Shown piece after piece: positions 1-7,933 of a DNA stretch of 64,000 nucleotides. The DNA is from Pseudomonas sp. HN11 (lineage in GTDB: Bacteria > Pseudomonadota > Gammaproteobacteria > Pseudomonadales > Pseudomonadaceae). The stretch lies in the NCBI RefSeq assembly GCF_021390155.1, contig NZ_CP089985.1, forward strand, positions 2,987,001-3,051,000, in the 5' to 3' direction. A model generated the notes under the pieces. That model made no database searches and was not told the origin of the DNA. It worked only from the letters and a program-made list of their open reading frames with translations. A program made the position numbers and the translations under genes. The first letter of the stretch is position 1, and each line of letters opens with the position of its first letter.

Positions 1-3000
1 GTAATCCACGGCACCCTCAACGCCAAGCCCGCCATGGGTTTGCGCGACCTGGCGCAGCGCTTGGTCGACATCTTTGGCCATGTGGCTGGCATCGCCGCAG
101 ATGTACAGCTTGGCGCCATCCTGCAACCAGCTCCACAATTCGGCGCCCTGTTCGCGAATGCGGTCCTGCACGTAGATCTTTTGCGCCTGGTCGCGGGAGA
201 ACGCCAGGCTCAAGTGGCTGAGCAGGCCGTCGCGCTGCATGCCTTGCAATTCGTCCTGGTAATAGAAATCGCTGGCCGCGTGCTGTTCACCGAAGAACAA
301 CCAGTTGCGCCCCTGATGACCCAGCGCGCGACGCTCCTGCAAGAACGCGCGAAATGGTGCGATACCGGTGCCGGGGCCGATCATGATCATCGGCACGTCG
401 CCGTCAGTGGGTGTGCGAAAGTGTTTGGAGGGCTGCACGAACAGCGGCACTTCGCCGTCGCCGACACGGTCGGCCAGGAAGGTCGAGGACACGCCCTTGC
501 GCTTGCCATACCGCACGGCGGCGACGGTGAGGTGCACTTGCTGCGGGTAAGCCTTGGAACTTGAAGCGATTGAATACAGGCGCGGTTGCAGGCGTTTAAG
601 AGTGCCAAGCAGTTCGTCCGCCGAACAGTCGATGGGGTAGGCATGCAGTACATCCGCCAGTTGCCGGCCCCACAGCCAGTTATTCAGTTCGGTTTTGTGC
701 TCGGGGTTGAGCAAGCGCTTGAGACCTGGGTTGGCACTGCGTTCCGCGATGAAGGTCAAGGTGTCGCTGCTGGGCCGGGCGATTTCAAAATGCTGGGTAA
801 GTGCCTGTTGCAAGGGGACATCGCCGAAGGTGTCGATGTTCACGCTGGTATGGCCGTTCAGGCGAGTGAGGTTGAGCAGTTCGTTGACCAGTTCAGGGCA
901 GTTGCGTGGCCGCACTCCCAGGGCATCACCGGCCTCATAAGTGAGCCCGGAGTCGGCAAGGTCCAGGGCGAACTGGCGGGTCTCCTTGTGGGCGCTTTGC
1001 GGGTTCAGGTGTCGGTTGAGCAAGAGTCGTGATCCGTACAGCTTGGTTTTGCCGGCAGGTGTGGCGGTGACTGCAGGCTTTGCCGGGTTGAGGGTTTGCT
1101 GCAAACGCACCAGCCAGGCATCGGCACGTTCTTCGAATTCGGTGTCACAGTCGACGCGTTCCAGCAGGCGGGTGGCGCCCAGTTCCAGCAGGCGCTGGTC
1201 GAGTTTTTTGCCGTGGTTGCAGAACTGGTCGTAATTCGGATCGCCCAGGGCCAGCACCGCAAAGCGCAAGGAGTCCAGGCGCGTTTCGGCGGTACTGAGG
1301 CTGTGCCAGAAACCTTCACCATTGTCCGGTGGGTCGCCGTCGCCAAAGGTGCTGCTGATCAGCGCCAGGGTGTGGGTGCTTGCCAGTTTGCTCGCCGGAA
1401 AGTCCGACATCGCGCTCAGTTCCACGGTGATGCCCGCGTCGCGCAGGCGCTTGGCAAAGCGCTCGGCCAGGGCTTGGGCGTTGCCGGTTTGCGAGGCCCA
1501 CAGCAGAGTGACTGCCGGGGAGGGCGCGGCGAGGGGTTCGGTACGACTGAACAAACCACCGAGCAAACCGTCCAGCCACAGCCTGGACGCATCGGCCAGC
1601 GGCGCGCTCGCAGGCATCGTCGGTACGCCGATAGCGTGGCGCGCGGCGCTCGATTGCAGGCCACTCAGGAAACCGGCGAGGTAGGTGCGCTCACTGTCGC
1701 TCAGTGGCGGCGCTGGCAGGTGGCGGATGCCGGCTATTTCGGCGAAGGCGTCGAGGCGCGACATGGCGGTGTCCTCTGCTACGGGAGAAGGGAGGTCGAG
1801 GAATTGGTGGTCGATCAACTCGACACGGGCCAGGGCGACGGCGCAGCATTTGAATTCCGGCTGCAGGGAAATCGGGTCCACGGCGTCATTGGTCACCGCG
1901 TTGATCGCCAGGTTTTCGCCGAACACATCGTTCCAATGGAACGGCGCAAAACAGTTGCCCCGCTGCACTCGGTCGGTGATGACGGCGGGCAGTACCGCGC
2001 GCCCGCGCTGGGAGCGTACTTCGACCTGATCCTTGTCCCTGATGCCCAGGCGGGCCGCATCGTCGGGGTGCACTTGGACGAAGGGGCCAGGGTTGAGTTT
2101 GTTCAGGGTGGCGACCTTGCCGGTCTTGGTCAGGGTGTGCCATTGGTGCTGCACGCGGCCGGTATTGAGCATGAAGGGAAACGCGTCATCGGGCATCTCG
2201 GCAGGCGGCATATGGGGGCGGGCGAAGAACTGGGCCTTGCCGGTTTCAGTGGCGAAGGTGAGGGTGCCGTTGTTGCGGTAACGGATCGGGTTGCGATCTG
2301 CTGACGCCTGGGATGCGCAGGGCCATTGCAACGGCTGTTCACGCAAGCGCGAGTAACTTGCACCGCGAAGGTCGTAGCCGGTCTTGGGGTTCCAGGCGCG
2401 TTTGATTTCTTCAAACACATCGGCGGCGGTTGCGTAGGTGAACGATTCGGCAAAACCCATCTCACAGGCGACCCTCGCGATGATCTGCCAGTCGGGCAGG
2501 GTTTCACCGGGGGCATCGACGGCTTTTTGCATCAGGGTCAGGTTGCGTTCGGAGTTGATCATCACCCCTTCGGCTTCGGCCCACAACGCGCCCGGCAAGA
2601 GTATGTCGGCGTAGCGGTTGGTCTCGGTGTCGAGGAAGGCGTCCTGGGTGATTACCAGTTCGGCGGTCTGCAGGCCGTTGATCACGGTTTGACGGTTGGG
2701 CACGCTGGCGACCGGGTTGGTGCAGATGATCCAGCAGGCCTTGATCTGCCCGGCGGCCATCTGTTCGAACATCGCCACGGTGCCGCTGCCGGCCTGACGC
2801 GGCAGGCTGTCGTGAGGGATTTGCCACAGGTCCTCGATAAAGGCGCGGTCGGCCTCCACCAGCACCGAACGCTGGCCTGGCAAGCCTGGGCCCATGTAGC
2901 CCATTTCGCGCCCGCCCATGGCGTTGGGTTGCCCCGTGAGGGAAAACGGCCCGCTGCCCGGACGGCAGATGGCGCCAGTGGCCAGGTGCAAGTTGCACAG

Positions 3001-3927
3001 GGCGTTGGTGTTCCAGGTGCCGTGGGTGCTTTGGTTGAGGCCCATGGTCCAGCAGCTCATCCATTCGGCGGCCTGGCCGATCCAGTCGGCGGCTTGGCGG
3101 ATATCGGCTTCGGCAAGGCCGGTGATAGCGGCGACTTGCTCTGGCGAATAATCTTCCAGGAATTGGGGCATCACGTCCCAGCCTTCAGTGAAGGCGGCGA
3201 TAAACGCAGGGTCGGTGTGGCCGTTCTTCACCAACAGGTACAGCAGGCCATTGAGCAGGGCCAGGTCGGTGCCGGGTTTGATGGGCAGGAACAGGTTGGC
3301 CTTGTCCGCCGTGGCGCTGCGCCGAGGGTCGACCACGATCAGCTTCGCCCCGGCCTTGACCCGGTCCATCATGCGCAGGAACAGGATCGGGTGACAGTCA
3401 GCCATGTTCGCGCCGATCACGAAGAACAGGTCGGCGCGGTCGAAATCCTCATAAGACCCTGGCGGACCGTCAGAGCCAAGCGACAGTTTGTAGCCACTGC
3501 CGGCGCTGGCCATGCACAGCCGCGAGTTGGACTCGATGTTGGCGGTGCCGACAAAGCCCTTGGCCAATTTGTTGATCAGGTACTGGGATTCCAGCGACAT
3601 CTGGCCCGACACGTAGAAGGCCAACGCGTCCGGCCCGTGCGTGTCGAGGGTGTGACGCAGGCGGCGCGCGGTTTCGCTGATGGCCTTATCCATGGCAATG
3701 CGCACCGGATCATTCTCCCGGGCTTGACGTACATAGGCGTTTTCCATGCGGCCGGACTCGGCAATGGCCTGTCCGCAGGTGGTGCCCTTGGTACACAGAC
3801 GACCGAAGTTGGTGGGGTGGGCCTTGTCGCCGATCACCTTGATCACTTGATTGTTTTGCACCTGCATGACGATGCCGCAGCCCACGCCACAATAAGGACA
3901 CACACTGCGTATGCTCTGGTTGGCCAT
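1..3927 (-). CDS. nasA: Assimilatory nitrate reductase fused to a CysJ-like flavoprotein reductase (3' end cut by window)
   Basis: Reduces nitrate to nitrite in the cytoplasm for nitrogen assimilation. The frame is open for 1309 codons from ATG 3927 to the left edge, so the C-terminus is missing. Residues about 1-800 are a molybdopterin oxidoreductase: an N-terminal [4Fe-4S] motif CPYCGVGC (Cys10, 13, 17) with a fourth Cys in GRLCTKG near 45, then the Mo-bis-MGD domains. After a linker comes a flavodoxin-like domain (LLWASQTGNAQ near 805), then FAD- and NAD(P)-binding domains (IGPGTGIAPFRAF near 1180, YICGDASHM near 1265), as in CysJ. The fusion lets one chain take electrons from NAD(P)H and reduce nitrate without a separate reductase. 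It diverges from nirBD, which uses its product. Start choice: AGG lies about 7 nt upstream of ATG. The domain calls are secure; the gene symbol follows common Pseudomonas usage. Confidence 0.93.
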   Translation of the reverse strand, partial: MANQSIRSVCPYCGVGCGIVMQVQNNQVIKVIGDKAHPTNFGRLCTKGTTCGQAIAESGRMENAYVRQARENDPVRIAMDKAISETARRLRHTLDTHGPDALAFYVSGQMSLESQYLINKLAKGFVGTANIESNSRLCMASAGSGYKLSLGSDGPPGSYEDFDRADLFFVIGANMADCHPILFLRMMDRVKAGAKLIVVDPRRSATADKANLFLPIKPGTDLALLNGLLYLLVKNGHTDPAFIAAFTEGWDVMPQFLEDYSPEQVAAITGLAEADIRQAADWIGQAAEWMSCWTMGLNQSTHGTWNTNALCNLHLATGAICRPGSGPFSLTGQPNAMGGREMGYMGPGLPGQRSVLVEADRAFIEDLWQIPHDSLPRQAGSGTVAMFEQMAAGQIKACWIICTNPVASVPNRQTVINGLQTAELVITQDAFLDTETNRYADILLPGALWAEAEGVMINSERNLTLMQKAVDAPGETLPDWQIIARVACEMGFAESFTYATAADVFEEIKRAWNPKTGYDLRGASYSRLREQPLQWPCASQASADRNPIRYRNNGTLTFATETGKAQFFARPHMPPAEMPDDAFPFMLNTGRVQHQWHTLTKTGKVATLNKLNPGPFVQVHPDDAARLGIRDKDQVEVRSQRGRAVLPAVITDRVQRGNCFAPFHWNDVFGENLAINAVTNDAVDPISLQPEFKCCAVALARVELIDHQFLDLPSPVAEDTAMSRLDAFAEIAGIRHLPAPPLSDSERTYLAGFLSGLQSSAARHAIGVPTMPASAPLADASRLWLDGLLGGLFSRTEPLAAPSPAVTLLWASQTGNAQALAERFAKRLRDAGITVELSAMSDFPASKLASTHTLALISSTFGDGDPPDNGEGFWHSLSTAETRLDSLRFAVLALGDPNYDQFCNHGKKLDQRLLELGATRLLERVDCDTEFEERADAWLVRLQQTLNPAKPAVTATPAGKTKLYGSRLLLNRHLNPQSAHKETRQFALDLADSGLTYEAGDALGVRPRNCPELVNELLNLTRLNGHTSVNIDTFGDVPLQQALTQHFEIARPSSDTLTFIAERSANPGLKRLLNPEHKTELNNWLWGRQLADVLHAYPIDCSADELLGTLKRLQPRLYSIASSSKAYPQQVHLTVAAVRYGKRKGVSSTFLADRVGDGEVPLFVQPSKHFRTPTDGDVPMIMIGPGTGIAPFRAFLQERRALGHQGRNWLFFGEQHAASDFYYQDELQGMQRDGLLSHLSLAFSRDQAQKIYVQDRIREQGAELWSWLQDGAKLYICGDASHMAKDVDQALRQVAQTHGGLGVEGAVDY

Positions 3928-3944
3928 CTATAACCTGCGTAAAC

Positions 3945-3997
3945 AAAAAAGGCGCCTTGCAACCCTCCGTTGAGAACGGGGATTACACGGCGCCTTT
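3945..3997 (-). terminator. Intrinsic terminator in the nasA leader (attenuator)
   Basis: Read on the minus strand, AAAGGCGCC pairs with GGCGCCTTT, and the 3' arm runs into six T (3950 to 3945). Inside is a smaller CCGTT/AACGG hairpin. It lies between the predicted sigma54 start (about 4033) and the ATG at 3927, so it would stop transcription before the gene unless overridden. It mirrors the terminator in the nirB leader. Confidence 0.8.
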
Positions 3998-4008
3998 GTC
4001 GTGAGAGG

Positions 4009-4026
4009 GCAGTCAGCGTTGACTGC
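4009..4026 (-). promoter_or_regulatory. ANTAR-type hexaloop hairpin in the nasA leader
   Basis: On the minus strand GCAGTC-AACGCT-GACTGC forms a perfect 6-bp stem with a six-base loop having A at position 1 and G at position 4. That is the signature recognised by ANTAR antiterminators such as NasT. It starts about 7 nt after the predicted transcription start and precedes the terminator at 3997-3945. A convincing second hairpin of the usual tandem pair was not found here. Confidence 0.6.
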
Positions 4027-4043
4027 TTGGTTGCAGTGTTCCT

Positions 4044-4059
4044 AGCAAGTCACGCGCCA
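4044..4059 (-). promoter_or_regulatory. Sigma54 (-24/-12) promoter of the nasA gene
   Basis: On the minus strand TGGCGCG-tgac-TTGCT matches the RpoN consensus TGGCACG-N4-TTGCW, with exactly 10 bases between GG and GC. The predicted start is about 4033. An RpoN promoter fits control by NtrC under nitrogen limitation. Confidence 0.85.
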
Positions 4060-4098
4060 GGTTTTTGAACTGCCCCTTGATACCGAGGCGCCGACGGC

Positions 4099-4113
4099 GC
4101 GGGGCAAGCCCGC
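4099..4113. repeat. REP-like palindrome
   Basis: GCGGG-gcaag-CCCGC, the core of the REP family scattered through fluorescens-group genomes. It sits in the middle of the divergent nasA/nirB regulatory region. Confidence 0.5.
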
Positions 4114-4167
4114 TCACCACAGAAAACTATTCATTCACGGCGAGTCATGCACTTTTATGACGCGAGA

Positions 4168-4198
4168 TGCACCAGTTGGAGGCGCTGGAGGTGGTGCT
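4168..4198. promoter_or_regulatory. Possible NtrC enhancer half-sites
   Basis: TGCACCA at 4168 and TGGTGCT at 4192 are exact or near-exact halves of the NtrC consensus TGCACCA-N4-TGGTGCA. Each has a degenerate partner four bases away. The cluster lies about 55-80 bp upstream of the nirB -24 element and 110-140 bp from the nasA -24 element, so it could serve both promoters. Confidence 0.45.
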
Positions 4199-4248
4199 TG
4201 GCATCGCCGACTCCCCTGTTGAGCCGTGAACACAGGCCTTGCATCCGC

Positions 4249-4265
4249 TTGGCACAGACCCTGCA
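4249..4265 (+). promoter_or_regulatory. Sigma54 (-24/-12) promoter of nirBD
   Basis: TTGGCACagaccCTGCA matches the RpoN consensus, with GG at 4251-4252, GC at 4263-4264 and 10 bases between. The predicted start is about 4276, giving a leader of roughly 170 nt before the nirB ATG. Confidence 0.8.
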
Positions 4266-4284
4266 AGCTCCCCTTCAACCCACT

Positions 4285-4343
4285 TCGGTCAACGACGATC
4301 GACACCAGGGGCAATAGCGGAGAATCCGGCGCAGTCGCCCGAT
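4285..4343 (+). promoter_or_regulatory. ANTAR-type hairpins in the nirB leader
   Basis: TCGGTC-AACGAC-GATCGA (4285-4302) is a 6-bp stem (one G-T pair) with a hexaloop having A1 and G4, starting about 9 nt after the predicted start. A second hairpin at 4324-4343 (ATCCGGC-GCAGTC-GCCCGAT) also has a six-base loop with G4, but G at position 1 and one C-C mismatch, so it is a weaker candidate for the second hairpin. The nearby terminator fits NasT antitermination; nasST is not in this window. Confidence 0.6.
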
Positions 4344-4369
4344 CCGAACCCGCATAAGAACAGGCAAAG

Positions 4370-4405
4370 ACGCCTGGAGCCGCAAGGTTTCAGGCGTTTT
4401 TTTTT
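4370..4405 (+). terminator. Intrinsic terminator in the nirB leader (attenuator)
   Basis: A 12-bp stem (4370-4381 with 4386-4397, including two G-T pairs) is closed by a GCAA tetraloop and followed by nine T. It ends about 40 nt before the nirB ATG. A terminator this strong directly upstream of a gene on the same strand implies regulated readthrough. Confidence 0.9.
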
Positions 4406-4445
4406 GCTTTTTTAAAACCGTGATGAGCTTTGTCGGGTGCTTTAT

Positions 4446-6986
4446 ATGAACAATCTCAAAACCTTGATCGTCGTCGGCAATGGCATGGTCGGCCACCACT
4501 GCGTGGCCCAACTGATCGAGCGCGGCGCGCTGGATCACTACCGCTTGCATGTGTTCAGCGAGGAGCCGATGCGCGCCTATGACCGGGTGCATCTGTCCGA
4601 GTATTTCACCGGCCGCGATGCGGAATCGCTGGCATTGTCCGAAGCGTCGCTGTATCAGACGCCGGGCGTGACGCTGCACTTGGGTGTGCCGGTATTGGAG
4701 ATCGACCGTGCCCGCTGCGAGGTGATCACCGCCGACGGCTGCGTCGCCTATGACAAGCTCGTATTGGCGACCGGTTCCTATCCATTTGTACCGCCCATTG
4801 AAGGCGCCGAGGGCGATTCACGGCTGGTGTATCGCACCCTTGAAGACCTCGATGCCATTCGCAAAGCGGCTGCCAATGCGCGACGCGGCGTGGTGGTAGG
4901 CGGTGGCCTGCTGGGCCTGGAAGCCGCCAACGCGCTGAAAAGCCTGGGCCTTGAAGCCCATGTGGTGGAGTTCGCGCCGCGCTTGATGCCGGTGCAACTG
5001 GACGATTTTGGTGGTCTTGCGCTCAAGGCGCAGATCGAGCGGTTGGGCGTGGGCGTGCATTTATCACGTGCCACCCAGTCGATCAGCGCGGGCGCGGAGT
5101 ACCGCTATCGCATGAACTTTGCCAATGACGAGTTCCTCGAAACCGACCTGATCGTATTCTCCGCCGGCATCCGCGCCCAGGATGCACTGGCCCGCCAGGC
5201 CGGCTTGGACATCGGCCCGCGCGGCGGCGTGGTGATCAATGACGAATGCCTGAGTTGCGACCCGAACATCTACGCCATCGGCGAGTGCGCCTCCTGGAAC
5301 GGCAGCCTGTTCGGCCTGGTCGCGCCGGGCTACCAGATGGCCCGAGGCGTTGCCGCGCTGCTGTGCGCGCAAACCGCCGAGCCGTTTGTGGGCGCCGACA
5401 TGTCCACCAAGCTCAAGTTGCTCGGCGTGGACGTGGGCTCCATCGGCGACGCCCATGCCCACACACCCGGCGCGCGCAGCTACCAGTTCATCGATGAAGC
5501 CAGCGCCAGCTACCGCCGCCTGGTGGTGGATGCCTCGGGCAAGCAGGTGATCGGCGCCGTATTGGTGGGTGACAACAGCTACTACGACACCCTGCTGCAA
5601 TACATGCAGAACAGCATCGCGTTGCCGTCCGAGCCGGCCAGCCTGATCCTGCCATCCTCAAGCGGCGCACCGACCCTCGGCCCCGGCGCCTTGCCGCAAT
5701 CTGCCACCGTGTGCTCTTGCCACAACGTGACCAAAGGCGCGATCTGCTCCGCCATCGACGGTGGCTGCAGCGACCTTGGCCTGCTCAAATCCCAGACCAA
5801 GGCCTGCACCGGGTGCGGTGGCTGCGCCGGGTTGCTCAAGCAGGTGTTCGAGCATGAGCTGATCGCCCGTGGCGTCAGCGTCGACAAAAGCCTGTGCGAA
5901 CACTTCGCCTTCACCCGGCAGGAACTGTACGCCCTGGTGCGCGTGGAAGGCATCCTCAGCTTTGACGAGCTGCTGGCCAAACACGGCCGTGGTCACACCG
6001 GCTGCGACGTGTGCAAGCCGGCGGTGGGTTCGATCCTGGCGTCGTGCTGGAACCAGCCGATCATGGACGCGTCCCTGGTGCCGCTGCAGGACACCAATGA
6101 CACCTTCATGGCCAACATGCAGAAAAACGGCACCTACTCGGTGGTGCCGCGCATTCCAGGGGGCGAAATCACGGCGGATAAACTCATCGTGATCGGCGAA
6201 GTCGCGAAGAAATACGACCTCTACACCAAGATCACCGGCGGCCAGCGTATCGATCTGTTCGGCGCGCAATTGCACGAGCTGCCGGATATCTGGAGCGAAC
6301 TGATCGCCGCCGGGTTTGAAACCGGGCATGCCTATGGCAAATCCACGCGCACGGTGAAGTCTTGCGTGGGCAGCACCTGGTGCCGTTACGGCGTGCAGGA
6401 CAGCGTAAAAATGGCGCTGCTGATCGAAGACCGCTACAAGGGCCTGCGCTCGCCGCACAAGCTCAAGTTCGCGGTGTCAGGATGTACCCGCGAGTGCGCT
6501 GAAGCTCAAAGCAAAGACGTGGGTGTGATCGCCACGGAGAAGGGTTGGAACCTCTACATCGCTGGCAATGGTGGCATGCGTCCTCGCCACGCGGAGCTGT
6601 TTGCCACTGACCTCGATGACGCGACACTGATCCGCTACATCGACCGTTTCCTGATGTTCTACATCCGCACCGCCGACAAGCTGCAACGCACCTCGGTGTG
6701 GCGCGAAAGCCTTGAAGGCGGCCTGGATTTCCTCAAGGACGTGATCCTCCACGACAGCCTGGGTCTGGGGGCCGAACTTGAAGCGCAAATGCAACTGGTG
6801 GTCGACCGCTACGAATGCGAATGGGCCAACGCTCTCGCGGACCCGGAAAAGCTCAAACGCTTCCGCACCTTCGTCAACGACAAGCGCCCCGACCCGGACA
6901 TCCACTTCGTCCAGGAACGCGGCCAACGCCGGCCAATCATGGCTGCTGAACTCAACCTGATTCCCATCACCGAGGAGATTGCCTGA
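4446..6986 (+). CDS. nirB: Nitrite reductase [NAD(P)H] large subunit
   Basis: Cytoplasmic assimilatory enzyme reducing nitrite to ammonium with NAD(P)H. The 846-residue chain has the standard order. First come FAD/NAD(P)-binding domains (VVGNGMVGHHC near 10-20, GGGLLGLEAANAL near 150). Then a BFD-like [2Fe-2S] domain with CSCHN near 422 and CTGCGGC near 453. Last are siroheme/[4Fe-4S] sulfite-reductase-like domains with CVGSTWC near 640 and SGCTREC near 678, which supply the four cluster cysteines. ATG 4446 is chosen; an in-frame GTG at 4437 would add three residues. The stop overlaps the nirD start (TGATG). A sigma54 promoter and attenuated leader lie upstream. Confidence 0.96.
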   Translation: MNNLKTLIVVGNGMVGHHCVAQLIERGALDHYRLHVFSEEPMRAYDRVHLSEYFTGRDAESLALSEASLYQTPGVTLHLGVPVLEIDRARCEVITADGCVAYDKLVLATGSYPFVPPIEGAEGDSRLVYRTLEDLDAIRKAAANARRGVVVGGGLLGLEAANALKSLGLEAHVVEFAPRLMPVQLDDFGGLALKAQIERLGVGVHLSRATQSISAGAEYRYRMNFANDEFLETDLIVFSAGIRAQDALARQAGLDIGPRGGVVINDECLSCDPNIYAIGECASWNGSLFGLVAPGYQMARGVAALLCAQTAEPFVGADMSTKLKLLGVDVGSIGDAHAHTPGARSYQFIDEASASYRRLVVDASGKQVIGAVLVGDNSYYDTLLQYMQNSIALPSEPASLILPSSSGAPTLGPGALPQSATVCSCHNVTKGAICSAIDGGCSDLGLLKSQTKACTGCGGCAGLLKQVFEHELIARGVSVDKSLCEHFAFTRQELYALVRVEGILSFDELLAKHGRGHTGCDVCKPAVGSILASCWNQPIMDASLVPLQDTNDTFMANMQKNGTYSVVPRIPGGEITADKLIVIGEVAKKYDLYTKITGGQRIDLFGAQLHELPDIWSELIAAGFETGHAYGKSTRTVKSCVGSTWCRYGVQDSVKMALLIEDRYKGLRSPHKLKFAVSGCTRECAEAQSKDVGVIATEKGWNLYIAGNGGMRPRHAELFATDLDDATLIRYIDRFLMFYIRTADKLQRTSVWRESLEGGLDFLKDVILHDSLGLGAELEAQMQLVVDRYECEWANALADPEKLKRFRTFVNDKRPDPDIHFVQERGQRRPIMAAELNLIPITEEIA

Positions 6987-7348
6987 TGAGCCAAGCCAAC
7001 CCGCAACGCAACCTGGCCACCTGGAAAGGTGTGTGCAGCGAGACCGACCTGGTGAGCAATTCCGGCGTGGTGGTGTGGCTGGACGGCGCGCAAGTGGCGC
7101 TGTTCTACCTGCCGGGTGCGCAGGACCAGACGTTGTTCGCCATCGACAACCATGACCCGGAATCGGGCGCGAATGTGATCGGACGCGGCTTGATCGGCAG
7201 CATCAAGGGTGACCTGGTGGTGGCGGCGCCGATCTACAAGCAGCATTACCGGCTCGAGGACGGGCAGTGCCTGGAAGCGCCTGATCAGAGGCTGCGGGTT
7301 TGGCCGGTGCGGTTGAACGCTGGGGTGGTGGAATTGGCATTGGATTGA
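6986..7348 (+). CDS. nirD: Nitrite reductase small subunit
   Basis: Partner of NirB. The 120-residue protein has the Rieske-like beta fold of NirD (SNSGVVVWLDGAQVALFYLP, DNHDPESGANVIGRG). It lacks the Cys-X-His pairs that bind a Rieske cluster, which is normal for proteobacterial NirD. Its ATG shares the A of the nirB TGA, so the two are translationally coupled. About 130 bp separate it from the next gene, with a REP-like hairpin in between. Confidence 0.95.
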   Translation: MSQANPQRNLATWKGVCSETDLVSNSGVVVWLDGAQVALFYLPGAQDQTLFAIDNHDPESGANVIGRGLIGSIKGDLVVAAPIYKQHYRLEDGQCLEAPDQRLRVWPVRLNAGVVELALD

Positions 7349-7387
7349 TGCTGTGTGCAGGGTCTTGCGTCGAGCCGACTTACTGCG

Positions 7388-7410
7388 GTGAGCGAGGCAA
7401 GCCCGCTCAC
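7388..7410. repeat. REP-like palindrome after nirD
   Basis: GTGAGCG-aggcaagcc-CGCTCAC, a 7-bp inverted repeat with an internal AAGCC core. It may protect or end the nirBD transcript; no T-run follows. Confidence 0.6.
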
Positions 7411-7482
7411 TACAACAAGCCCGCCAGTTGCTGAAGTCGCGTTAAGATGCCGCCTGGACCTCACTCAGATCAAGGACACTGT

Positions 7483-7926
7483 ATGCCGCTTATCAAGGAG
7501 CGCGTCGCGCTCGCCCGCAATGGCGCCAACGAAAAAGTCATTTGCCGCATGGCTTCAGGCTGGGCGGTCATGGGTGATGTACAGTTTCTCCCTGGTTACT
7601 GCCTGCTGCTACCTGACCCGGTCGTTGCCAGCCTGAACGACCTGGACACCGAAGCCCGCACTGCCTACCTGCTGGACATGGCCCGCCTTGGCGATGCGGT
7701 GTTGCAGGCTACCGGTGCGTTGCGCATGAACTACGAAATTTTGGGCAATTCCGAGCCAGAGCTGCATTGCCATCTCTTCCCGCGCTATGCCTCGGAACCG
7801 GACGACAAACGCACGATGCCGGCGTGGTTTTATGACTGGAAAAACGCACAGCCGTATGCGGAGGTCGACCACGGGGAGATGCGCAAGACGATTGCGCGAT
7901 TATTGGAAGCGACGACATCGGCATAA
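7483..7926 (+). CDS. HIT-family protein lacking the third motif histidine
   Basis: A 147-residue HIT-like protein. HIT proteins are nucleotide hydrolases or transferases with the motif H-x-H-x-H. Here the C-terminal motif reads ELHCHLFPRY (near residues 92-101): the first two His are present, but the third position is Pro. The conserved YEILGNSEPELHCH run and the N-terminal VICRMASGWAVMGD region support the family. The substrate is unknown. ATG 7483 is preceded by AAGGA. The Nudix gene begins 8 bp after the stop, so the two are probably cotranscribed. Confidence 0.75.
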   Translation: MPLIKERVALARNGANEKVICRMASGWAVMGDVQFLPGYCLLLPDPVVASLNDLDTEARTAYLLDMARLGDAVLQATGALRMNYEILGNSEPELHCHLFPRYASEPDDKRTMPAWFYDWKNAQPYAEVDHGEMRKTIARLLEATTSA

Positions 7927-7933
7927 GGATGGG

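Noticed and set aside
34..2304. Long plus-strand open frames across the nitrate reductase gene
   Set aside because: They are antisense shadows: composition is unnatural and the minus strand is open for 1309 codons with complete enzyme motifs.
2326..3933. 535-codon plus-strand open frame
   Set aside because: Antisense to the molybdopterin domain of nitrate reductase; no family resemblance and no ribosome site.
4251..4270. Stem formed by GCTTG...CAAGC before nirB
   Set aside because: It is imperfect with a poor loop, and the bases are better explained as the -24/-12 promoter.
5658..6458. 266-codon minus-strand frame inside nirB
   Set aside because: High-G+C third-position shadow of nirB; the plus strand carries all NirB motifs.
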